Below, piece after piece: positions 40,253-47,596 of a stretch of DNA of 55,656 nucleotides. The DNA lies in the NCBI GenBank assembly GCA_964473735.1, contig CAYYQD010000007.1, forward strand, positions 1 to 55,656. Direction: 5' to 3'. The notes under the pieces were generated by a model, which saw only the letters and a list, made by a program, of their open reading frames with translations, was not told the DNA's origin and did not search any database. The stretch comes from JAADCS01 sp964473735 (GTDB lineage Bacteria; Hydrothermota; Hydrothermia; LBFQ01). Both the position numbers and the translations under genes were made by a program. Positions within the stretch are counted from its first letter, which is position 1; every line of letters begins with the position of its first letter.

Positions 40253-42745
40253 CTATTCTACGGCCGAAAGTCTCTTCCTGTGCAGGTTGGCCAGACGGAG
40301 AACGGCCTCTGGCGGATCCCCGAAGATGTCCCTCATCTCGGATAGTATCCTGTCCACCTCCAGCGGGGATTGGGCGTCGGCGAAGCGCACGTAGTACTCC
40401 ACCCTCCTGTCCGGATCCCTTATGTAGTCCTCGGGGATGTGCGCGTACCTATCCTCGTACTCCCTTCCTTCCCCCTCCAGCCCCATGGCCCTCCGTATGA
40501 ACTTCAGGTAGAGTTTGAAGCCCACCTTAGCTACCCTGCCGTGCTGCTTTACGCCCAAGAGCTCCCCCATCCCTCGTATCTCAAGGTCCCTAAGGGCCAG
40601 CTTGTACCCCTCGCCTAAGGAGGAGTACATGGCGAGGTACTCAAGGCGCCTCTTAGCGTTTCCGCGAAGCGGCGGTCTGTAGAGGAAGTGCGCGTAAGCC
40701 TGAACCGTCCATCTCCCGACCCTTCCCCTGAGTTGATGGAGCTGGGATAGGCCCAGAAGCTCCGGCCTCTCCACTATGAGGGTGTTAGCGTTCCGGAAGT
40801 CAAGTCCGGCCTCAACGATAGCCGTAGACACCAGTACCTTTACCCTGTCTCCGTAGAAGGCGTCCATAACCTCCCTGATCCGGCGCTTCGGCATCCTTCC
40901 GTGCAGCATCTCCATGGGTACGCCCGGGAGGAGCTTGCGGAGCCGCTCCAAAACCCTCTCCAGCCCTTCCACCCTGTTGAAGACGTAGAAGACCTGCCCT
41001 CCCCTCTCCAGCTCTCTCTGTACAGCCTCCACGACTACGTCGTCGGAGTACTCCCCTATGTAGGTGAATACGGGCAACCTCCCCGGTGGTGGGGTACGGA
41101 TGTAGGAGACGTCTATCAGACCCTCAAGGCCCATACCGAGGGTGCGGGGGATGGGGGTGGCACTTAGATACAGGTAATCCACCTTGGGGTTATATCGCTT
41201 GAAACGTTCCTTCTGAAGCACCCCGAAGTGCTGTTCCTCATCCACCACGACCAGACCGAGGTCCGGAATTTCCATACGTAGAAGGGCGTGGGTACCCACG
41301 TACAGGGCGGGTCCCTCCCCGAACTTCCTTGACATACGGGAGATCATATACACGGGTATCCCGAAGGGCTCAAGGCGGGAGGCCATGTTCCTGTAGTGCT
41401 GGTAGGCTAAGAGGGTGCTGGGGACGAGCCACACCACGGACCTGCCGTGGGAGAGGACGCGAAAGGCCGCCCTTAAGGCCACCTCCGTTTTACCGAAGGC
41501 GACTTCACCCACCAGAAGCCTATCCATTATGAACTCACTTTCAAGGTCGGAGAGAACCTCCTCTATCGCCTTTATCTGGTCCTCCGTCTCGGTGTAGGGA
41601 AAGGTCGCCCTGAACTCCCTCTCCTCGGGGACAGGAGGGTAGGTGAAACCCCTCGGCACCCTGCGGCTCACCATTATGTTGAGGAGCTCCCGGGCTATTC
41701 TGGAGCTCTCAAGTATGGCCTTCGCCCTGTCCCTCTCCCAGGCCTTACGGTTGAGCGAGGAGATGGGGGGAGAGTACCCCTCCGGCCCGACGTACCGGGT
41801 GAGCTTGTGGGCCTTATAAACGGGGACGGACAGGCGGCCATCGGAGTACTGGAGGAGTATGACCTCCCCCACCTTCCGGCGCTCTAACCCCAAGAACACC
41901 CCAACGCCGTAGTCCTCGTGGACGACGTAGTCCCCCGGCTCAAGGTACCTCGGAGCCTTTACCCTGACCTTTGAGACCACCTCCCCTCTGGTGGGTCTGG
42001 CGCCCACCACCTCCCACTCCCCGATATAGACCTCCCTCTTCTCCTCATCTACGAAGCCCTCGTACAGGTTCCCCCTCAGAAGACGCACCCCTGACCCCTC
42101 AAAGAGTGCCAGACGTACGGGGTTCCCCGCGAAGAAGACGGAATACCCCCTCTCTCTCATGCTTCTGACGTACCGGGCGGCTCTTTTGAAGTCCCCGAAG
42201 GGCGGGTTGAAGCGCACCGCCGGGTTCTCCGGTAGTGAAATTACCTCCCCCCTTAGAGGGGTTTCCGAAGGTAGGAGGAAGAGGAACCCCTCCACCTTAC
42301 CCGTGCTGATCTGGGTATACGGGGAGAACTCCCTGACCTCCTCAACCTCGTCCCCGGAGAGTATCACCCTGAAGGCGGCGTTTGAGAAGACGACGTCAAT
42401 TATCCCTCCCCGGATGGCGAACTCCCCCGGCCTCTCCGCGAACTCCCCCCTCTCAAACCCGGCCTCAGTTAGACGGAGGGCCAGAGCGTCCAGGTTTATT
42501 CTGACGCCCGACCTTACGGTTAAGACCTCGGCCCTGACTTCCCCCGTACCGACGACCACCACCCCCTGCCCCGGGAGTCTGGCGGTCCACCTCGTAATCT
42601 CCCCCCCCGGGAAGGCCGGAACGCCGAAGGCCTGCAGCTCCCCCACGACTTCATCAACCCTCCCCTCAACCGGCAGGTAATACACTCCCCCTTTAATCTT
42701 CCTCAGGACGTAAAGGGTAATAAAACCCGAGGGTAAAGGCCTCAT
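40253..42745 (-). CDS. mfd: Transcription-repair coupling factor
   Basis: An 830-residue Mfd that removes stalled RNA polymerase and recruits UvrA. A reduced UvrB-like N-terminal half is followed by the polymerase-interacting domain (YVVHEDYGVGVFLGLERR; LPVY-type SVPVYKAHKLTRYVG) and the RecG-like translocase with Walker A GEVAFGKT at 413-420, DEEQHFGV and LSATPIPRTLGM. It is well short of the usual 1,100-1,200 residues: the N-terminal domains are compact and the C-terminal TRCF domain stops at IFGDPPEAVLRLANLHRK, so much of the autoinhibitory D7 seems absent. Confidence 0.92.
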   Translation of the reverse strand: MRPLPSGFITLYVLRKIKGGVYYLPVEGRVDEVVGELQAFGVPAFPGGEITRWTARLPGQGVVVVGTGEVRAEVLTVRSGVRINLDALALRLTEAGFERGEFAERPGEFAIRGGIIDVVFSNAAFRVILSGDEVEEVREFSPYTQISTGKVEGFLFLLPSETPLRGEVISLPENPAVRFNPPFGDFKRAARYVRSMRERGYSVFFAGNPVRLALFEGSGVRLLRGNLYEGFVDEEKREVYIGEWEVVGARPTRGEVVSKVRVKAPRYLEPGDYVVHEDYGVGVFLGLERRKVGEVILLQYSDGRLSVPVYKAHKLTRYVGPEGYSPPISSLNRKAWERDRAKAILESSRIARELLNIMVSRRVPRGFTYPPVPEEREFRATFPYTETEDQIKAIEEVLSDLESEFIMDRLLVGEVAFGKTEVALRAAFRVLSHGRSVVWLVPSTLLAYQHYRNMASRLEPFGIPVYMISRMSRKFGEGPALYVGTHALLRMEIPDLGLVVVDEEQHFGVLQKERFKRYNPKVDYLYLSATPIPRTLGMGLEGLIDVSYIRTPPPGRLPVFTYIGEYSDDVVVEAVQRELERGGQVFYVFNRVEGLERVLERLRKLLPGVPMEMLHGRMPKRRIREVMDAFYGDRVKVLVSTAIVEAGLDFRNANTLIVERPELLGLSQLHQLRGRVGRWTVQAYAHFLYRPPLRGNAKRRLEYLAMYSSLGEGYKLALRDLEIRGMGELLGVKQHGRVAKVGFKLYLKFIRRAMGLEGEGREYEDRYAHIPEDYIRDPDRRVEYYVRFADAQSPLEVDRILSEMRDIFGDPPEAVLRLANLHRKRLSAVE
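40255..40260 (-). promoter_or_regulatory. -10 element of ccmE, inside the end of mfd
   Basis: TAGAAT on the minus strand, 7 bases before the ATG at 40247; it overlaps the last mfd codons (GTA GAA TAG). Confidence 0.5.
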
Positions 42746-42755
42746 CGGAGGGGGA

Positions 42756-42761
42756 ATTCTA
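42756..42761 (-). promoter_or_regulatory. -10 element of mfd
   Basis: TAGAAT on the minus strand, 10 bases before the ATG at 42745. Confidence 0.5.
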
Positions 42762-42769
42762 CGCCCCTT

Positions 42770-44749
42770 TTACCTTATAACCACCTTAAACGTCCTTCCT
42801 CCCACCTCAACGAAGTATATACCCGGACGCGCGAAGGTGTGTTTCCCCTTGAAGCGTGCCACCAGCCTGCCGGATACGTCGTAGGCTCTGGCCTTCCCTC
42901 CTACGAAAACCGTACGTCCGACTACCTTAACACCCATACGGTCGGATACGGTCCTCCTCTCGGCCACATCAACCATCTCGCCGCAGGTGTGCCCGAGGGC
43001 CACCTTCAGGATGGTGTTGTTCCTGTCCGTGAGGGCGACGAAGAGGAACAGGGGGTCGTCCGGAGAAGAGCACTCCGGCCACACGTCCATACCAGCGACC
43101 TCCGGCAGGGTATCCGACCCGCGCGGGGACCCACCGTAGGTCAGCCTAAAGATCCGGGACACCTGCCAGCCACCGTAATACACCTCGTTCAGCGGGTGAA
43201 AGACGGAGATGTCCGAAAGACTACCACCCGAGATGTTGGGGAAGGTGCCGACGGTGTCTTTGGTGGAGACGTTTATCCTGTATATCCTGTTGGACCCTCC
43301 GAAATAGACTCCCCAGAGTAGGCCGCTCGCAGGGTCCCAGTCCATACCCGCCATGAAGCCGCCGCTCTCAATCCCGGACCACACGTCAAGGCTGTCTATC
43401 AGGTTGCCGTTTCCGTCGTAGTACCCTATCTTGCTTCCCGTGATGGAGGAGCCGTCGTACCCGAAGTGGGAGACGTAGAAGGTGCCGTTTCCGTAGGCTA
43501 TACCCCAGGCGTAGTCGTCGGCGCCGAAGAAGGGGTGGAGGTGGAAGCTGGCCGGAAGGAGGGTGCCGTAGGGGTCGTGGGGGTCAAACCTATAGACCGA
43601 GTCTCTGGGATTCACCGTTATGACGTAGAACCTGCCGCTGTCCGGGACGTAGGTCATACCGGCGAAGCTGTACCCCGTGCTGTCCCCGAGACGGGGGAAG
43701 GACCACCGGCCCAGCACTTCCCCGAATAGATAGACGGTACGGGCGTAGGAGTAGGTGGTGTCGTTGTAATGCACCGTATCGGAGGGGTCCGAGGCTATCA
43801 CCTGAAGGAGATACACCCTGTTAGGCGAAGGGGTGAAGGGCGAGAAGGACACCGTGACGTACGAGGTTTCCGGTATGGCCACTGTCTGGGTATCGCTGAA
43901 AACCAGAGATGAGGCGAGGGTGTCGTATACGTTGAGGATGACGGCCGTGTTGGTCGTAGGAACGAGCCCCGTATTCCCCACCGTGGCCGTGAAGGTGGTG
44001 GGGGCGAGGTCTATGGGTCCGGAGGGGGAGACGGACAGGGCCTCCACGTTGTAATCTATGGGTACGGGGTAGTAGAACATCACCACGGTACCGCTATCGG
44101 GTACGTGGGACGAGGGGGTGCCGTTATACACGTACTCCGTATAGTACCCGTTGGACGTAGTGGCTCCGGAGGCCTGAATACCGACCGTGGCGTCGTTGTA
44201 CTCAACGCTGGAGTTGTACTGGAGCTTTATGTTCCCGTTGTCGTAGAGGATGACCTCAAAGTTCATAAATACGCTACCACCATAACGGGGTACGTTGTGC
44301 CACTCAACGACGGCGCAGGCACCACCGTATCCGTCCGGACAGGAGGAGAAGGACTGGAAGTATATGTCGTCCGCCCCGGAGGCGGCGGGGTTGAGGTCGT
44401 CCCACATTGCGGCTATGAAACCGGCGGAGGTAGAGGTGTAGGGCAGGGAGTAGTTGGAGAGGCCCAGATAGGTACTCAGACTCTGAAGCAGGATCGTACC
44501 GTTGGAGCAGACGGATATTGAGTCCGTGGACGCCGTGTAGAAGGGGAAGGAGAAGCCTAAGTAGTAGAGGGTAGATGCCGAAGATCCGGAGCACCAGTCG
44601 TCCCCAGCACCCACGGGCGTTCCGGTGGAGGATATCTCTATCCAGTTCATGGTAAGGTGGTCCCCATCCTGAGTGGACCTGTACCTGTACCCGTAGCCGT
44701 CGGGTCCTCCCCCAAGAAGCCCCGTTCCGGTTATCAAACTCAAGATCAT
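42770..44749 (-). CDS. Large secreted beta-rich protein with C-terminal sorting domain
   Basis: A 659-residue protein. The N-terminal 210 residues form a jelly-roll-like domain (LGFSFPFYTASTDSISVCSNG; FNFEV-type FMNFEVILYDNGNIKLQY), then comes a CARDB/Ig-like segment (about 215-325) and a propeller-like half (TYVPDSGRFYVITVNP; AYGNGTFYVSHFGYDG). The last 45 residues (RAYDVSGRLVARF ... RPGIYFVEVGGRTFKVVIR) are a clear type IX-like sorting domain. The start gives only a weak hydrophobic leader (MILSLITGTGLLGGG). The role is unknown, probably extracellular. Confidence 0.75.
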   Translation of the reverse strand: MILSLITGTGLLGGGPDGYGYRYRSTQDGDHLTMNWIEISSTGTPVGAGDDWCSGSSASTLYYLGFSFPFYTASTDSISVCSNGTILLQSLSTYLGLSNYSLPYTSTSAGFIAAMWDDLNPAASGADDIYFQSFSSCPDGYGGACAVVEWHNVPRYGGSVFMNFEVILYDNGNIKLQYNSSVEYNDATVGIQASGATTSNGYYTEYVYNGTPSSHVPDSGTVVMFYYPVPIDYNVEALSVSPSGPIDLAPTTFTATVGNTGLVPTTNTAVILNVYDTLASSLVFSDTQTVAIPETSYVTVSFSPFTPSPNRVYLLQVIASDPSDTVHYNDTTYSYARTVYLFGEVLGRWSFPRLGDSTGYSFAGMTYVPDSGRFYVITVNPRDSVYRFDPHDPYGTLLPASFHLHPFFGADDYAWGIAYGNGTFYVSHFGYDGSSITGSKIGYYDGNGNLIDSLDVWSGIESGGFMAGMDWDPASGLLWGVYFGGSNRIYRINVSTKDTVGTFPNISGGSLSDISVFHPLNEVYYGGWQVSRIFRLTYGGSPRGSDTLPEVAGMDVWPECSSPDDPLFLFVALTDRNNTILKVALGHTCGEMVDVAERRTVSDRMGVKVVGRTVFVGGKARAYDVSGRLVARFKGKHTFARPGIYFVEVGGRTFKVVIR

Positions 44750-44757
44750 AACTCACG

Positions 44758-44763
44758 ATTTTA
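44758..44763 (-). promoter_or_regulatory. -10 element of the large secreted protein gene
   Basis: TAAAAT on the minus strand, 8 bases before the ATG at 44749. Confidence 0.55.
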
Positions 44764-45007
44764 TCCCCGACCCCTACGTTTTTGGGGGGACGTGGGTTCC
44801 GTTCGGGTGTTGTACTATCAGGATGCAGGAGGTATCACTTTGGGCATAAAATCCACGTAAGTGGTACCCTCTCAAGTACTCCATACGTGCGGTTTCTTCA
44901 AGCTCTCACTCTCTCCCCCATGGGTTGCGGACGCAGTCGGAAGCGTCCTCCTCCCCTATGGCGCACAACAGTATGCGAACGTGGGGCGGTTTATCCGGAT
45001 GCACCCT
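44764..45007. other. Divergent intergenic region with palindromic repeat
   Basis: About 240 bases between divergent genes. They hold copy D of the palindromic repeat (44831-44868) and, 22 bases further on, the 12-mer CGGTTTCTTCAA (44890-44901) shared with copy A. Nothing else was recognised. Confidence 0.5.
44831..44868 (+). repeat. Dispersed 38-bp palindromic repeat, copy D
   Basis: Arms GGTATCACTT and AAGTGGTACC around centre TGGGCATAAAATCCACGT, three base changes from the centre of copy A. Confidence 0.75.
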
Positions 45008-45013
45008 TAAAAT
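45008..45013 (+). promoter_or_regulatory. -10 element of nuoB
   Basis: TAAAAT within CCTTAAAAT, 8 bases before the ATG at 45022; it decides the start. Confidence 0.6.
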
Positions 45014-45021
45014 CTCCACCT

Positions 45022-45576
45022 ATGGCCAATAAGGTTTATTACGACGTTAAACTTTCCCCGGAGGAGGAGAAGATCATCAGGGCCCACCTTGAGAGGGCCG
45101 TTCTCTTCACTACGCTTGATAAGGCCGTAAATTGGGCTGTAAATTGGGGGAGGAAACACTCTTTCTGGCCGGCCACGTTCGGGCTGGCCTGCTGTGCCAT
45201 AGAGATGATGGCCGTGGCTCAGCCGAGGTTTGACATCTCCCGCCTTGGGTACGAGGTCTTTCGCGCCTCTCCGAGGCAGGCGGACCTTATGATAGTGGCC
45301 GGCACGGTGACCATGAAGATGGCCCCCGTTCTCCGTCAGATATACGACCAGATGAGCGAGCCCAAGTGGGTTATATCCATGGGCACCTGCGCCAACACCG
45401 GCGGAAAGTACCACAACTACGCTGTACTTCAGGGGGTTGATCAGATCGTACCGGTGGATATCTACGTTCCCGGTTGCCCTCCGAGGCCCGAGAGCCTCAT
45501 ATACGGAATACTTGAGCTGGCCAAGAAGGTGGAGAAGGAGACCGGGAGGCACTTTAACCTCGGTCCTTACAGGTGA
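45022..45576 (+). CDS. nuoB: NADH-quinone oxidoreductase subunit B
   Basis: A 184-residue subunit holding the N2 [4Fe-4S] cluster of complex I. The ligands are visible: ACC with Cys57 and Cys58, GTC with Cys123 and PGC with Cys152. The frame is open upstream to 44782, but only the ATG at 45022, after TTAAAAT, gives the family N-terminus. No other nuo gene is present; it is followed directly by ribA with a 4-base overlap, an unusual partner. Confidence 0.94.
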   Translation: MANKVYYDVKLSPEEEKIIRAHLERAVLFTTLDKAVNWAVNWGRKHSFWPATFGLACCAIEMMAVAQPRFDISRLGYEVFRASPRQADLMIVAGTVTMKMAPVLRQIYDQMSEPKWVISMGTCANTGGKYHNYAVLQGVDQIVPVDIYVPGCPPRPESLIYGILELAKKVEKETGRHFNLGPYR

Positions 45577-46151
45577 AAATGGAGTTCAGTAGAGAGGCGC
45601 GCCTTCCCACGGAGGTGGGGGAGTTCCGTATATTCGTCGTAAGGGAAGGGGAGAAGGAGCACGTCGTCCTGATAAGGGAGCCCCTGGTTGAGCCGGTTCT
45701 TCTACGCGTACATTCCGAGTGTTTCACCGGGGACGTCTTAGGCTCCCTCCGATGCGACTGCGGTGAGCAGTTGAACTACGCCCTGTACCGCATAGCCAGG
45801 GAGGGGGGGATACTCATATACCTCCGACAGGAGGGCAGAGGCATAGGCCTCTTCAACAAGATAAACGCCTACGCCCTTCAGGATGAGGGGTACGATACCG
45901 TGCAGGCCAACCACCAATTAGGCTTTGAGGCCGACATGAGGAGGTACGATATAGCCGGGAGGATCCTTGAGAGGATCGGCGTTCGCCGTGTCAGGCTCAT
46001 GACCAACAACCCCAACAAGGTGTGGGACCTACGGAGGTACGGCATAGAGGTGGTTGAGAGGGTACCCATTGAGGTAAAGCCCAACGAGCACAACGCCGAC
46101 TACCTTCGCACGAAGAAGCTGAAGTTAGGACATCTCCTGATGAAAGTGTGA
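45573..46151 (+). CDS. ribA: GTP cyclohydrolase II
   Basis: The first enzyme of riboflavin synthesis, opening GTP to a diaminopyrimidine. A 192-residue single-domain form (no RibB fusion). Zinc ligands are Cys50, Cys61 and Cys63 in HSECFTGDVLGSLRCDCG; RQEGRGIGLFNKI and MTNNPNKVWDL follow as expected. GTG 45573 or ATG 45579 may start the protein; both overlap or abut the nuoB stop. Confidence 0.95.
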   Translation: MKMEFSREARLPTEVGEFRIFVVREGEKEHVVLIREPLVEPVLLRVHSECFTGDVLGSLRCDCGEQLNYALYRIAREGGILIYLRQEGRGIGLFNKINAYALQDEGYDTVQANHQLGFEADMRRYDIAGRILERIGVRRVRLMTNNPNKVWDLRRYGIEVVERVPIEVKPNEHNADYLRTKKLKLGHLLMKV

Positions 46152-46879
46152 TGCTCGCCTTGAACCCCGTCTTCTCCTTGTGGGTCGGCCCCAACGTTAG
46201 CGACTTCCTCTTCGCGAAGGACACCCTGCTGTACTCCGATATGAACGGTATCCTCCTCCTCTATCTAAGGACAGAGGAGGGTTGGAAGAGGGACACGTTG
46301 GTGTTCCTATCCCCGGGGATAAGGCACCTGTGCCGCTGCGGGAACAAACTCTACGTAGCGCACTTCCACAGGGTTCAGGCCTACGTGGGGGACAGCGTAG
46401 GTAAGGGGGCGTACTTCCCCTTCGTAATATCCGGTATGGCGTGCAGGAGGGGTACCCTCCTTCTCTACGACCCCCACACCCTCTACGCTTGGAGCGTGGG
46501 TTCGGCTCCTGCCGTACTGTACCACACCGAAGACGACCTTAAGGACGTACTGGTTTTGGGAGATACCCTGCTCCTGCTCCAGAGGAACTACCTCCTGTCC
46601 CTGTCCCAGGAGCCAGAGACGGTGGTCGTGTTTGAGGACCTGGCGGACATACGCTCCGCCCATCCTTTCGGTAAGGCCTACCTGATAGTGTTCGGGAGCG
46701 GTGAGGTGGTGGCTTACCTACCCGGGAGAGGGAGGGGACGTAAAGCCAAAACCTACCTGCTTATGGAGGGGGTAAGGAGAGTAAAGGTTAGAGGGGACAC
46801 CGTAGCCGCCCTGATGGGGGACAGCATAAAGGTGTTCGTACTGATGGAGAAGAGGAGAGGGAGGAGATGGAGAAGGTAA
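46148..46879 (+). CDS. Uncharacterised propeller-like protein
   Basis: A 243-residue beta-rich protein. It has repeated short strands ending in [LV]Y or [LV]L followed by DT/GD turns (FAKDTLLYSDMNGILLLY; CGNKLYVAHFHRVQAYVGDS; VLGDTLLLLQRNYLLSLSQ), suggesting a small or half propeller. Signal sequence is weak (LALNPVFSLWVG). The C-terminus is Arg/Lys-rich. No function can be assigned. It overlaps ribA by 4 bases and queE by 13. Confidence 0.6.
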   Translation: MMLALNPVFSLWVGPNVSDFLFAKDTLLYSDMNGILLLYLRTEEGWKRDTLVFLSPGIRHLCRCGNKLYVAHFHRVQAYVGDSVGKGAYFPFVISGMACRRGTLLLYDPHTLYAWSVGSAPAVLYHTEDDLKDVLVLGDTLLLLQRNYLLSLSQEPETVVVFEDLADIRSAHPFGKAYLIVFGSGEVVAYLPGRGRGRKAKTYLLMEGVRRVKVRGDTVAALMGDSIKVFVLMEKRRGRRWRR

Positions 46880-47574
46880 CCCTATCCGAGAGGTTCTACA
46901 GCGTACAGGGGGAAGGTCCGTTCGCGGGAACCCCGGCCCTCTTCCTGAGGGTTATGGGATGCAACCTCAGGTGTATCTGGTGCGACTCCCCCTACACGTG
47001 GGACAGGGAGGGTATAAGCCGGTACGGTACGGGGAAGGTGGATGAAGGTTTTCCTTACACGTTCGGAGACTTCCTGAACGATGTCAAAATGTACAGATTT
47101 ATCGTTATAACTGGAGGAGAACCTCTTTTATATGCAAAAATTTGGGAAAAGTGGATAGGTAATTCCGATGCCGATGTGTTATTCCAGTTTGAGAGCAACG
47201 GGACGTTTCCTCCCGTACTGCGGAACGACCGACGGGTGCATTTCGTAATATCCCCGAAGTTCCCCAGCAGCGGAAACCCGGACGCTATAGACCACGAAGT
47301 ACTCAGGTTCTACGTCCCCCTCATGGAGGAGGGGCGGGCCTACCTTAAGTTCGTTATAACCTCCCCCCGGGAGGATGAGGAGGAGATAATCTCCCTCCTT
47401 GACGCTCTGAAGGTGCCGCGGAGGGTTAGACCGTTCTCCGTGTTTGTCATGCCCGAGGGGGTGGAGCCTTCCCTCCCCCTCGCCCGGGAGGTGGCCGGGA
47501 TGGCCCTGAGGAACGGATGGAGGTACTCGGATCGCATACATATAAGGCTCTGGGGGAACGTGAGAGGGAGGTGA
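46867..47574 (+). CDS. queE: 7-carboxy-7-deazaguanine synthase
   Basis: A radical SAM enzyme of the queuosine/deazapurine pathway, 235 residues. The cluster motif is Cys32-X3-Cys36-X2-Cys39 (GCNLRCIWCD), YSVQGEGPFAGTPALFLR precedes it, and TGGEPLL binds SAM. The other pathway genes (queD, queC) are not here. The stretch 47085-47190 within the gene has an AT-rich base composition unlike its surroundings, while the encoded protein remains in frame and family-like. Confidence 0.92.
   Translation: MEKVTLSERFYSVQGEGPFAGTPALFLRVMGCNLRCIWCDSPYTWDREGISRYGTGKVDEGFPYTFGDFLNDVKMYRFIVITGGEPLLYAKIWEKWIGNSDADVLFQFESNGTFPPVLRNDRRVHFVISPKFPSSGNPDAIDHEVLRFYVPLMEEGRAYLKFVITSPREDEEEIISLLDALKVPRRVRPFSVFVMPEGVEPSLPLAREVAGMALRNGWRYSDRIHIRLWGNVRGR
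47085..47190 (+). other. AT-rich compositional patch within queE
   Basis: Codons such as AGA TTT, ACT GGA GGA GAA CCT, TTA TAT GCA AAA ATT replace the GC-rich AGG/GGG/CTC style of the flanks. The reading frame and the TGGEPLL motif are intact. Confidence 0.7.
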
Positions 47575-47584
47575 TAGACTGCCG

Positions 47585-47590
47585 TAAAAT
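47585..47590 (+). promoter_or_regulatory. -10 element of the M1 peptidase gene
   Basis: TAAAAT, 6 bases before the ATG at 47597. Confidence 0.6.
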
Positions 47591-47596
47591 ATCCCC

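Noticed and set aside
5356..44868. The 38-bp repeats as a CRISPR array or as rho-independent terminators
   Set aside because: The copies are tens of kilobases apart with no spacers, and no T-run follows the arms.
44782..45021. N-terminal extension of nuoB
   Set aside because: Low-complexity basic translation across the palindromic repeat; the conserved protein starts at 45022.
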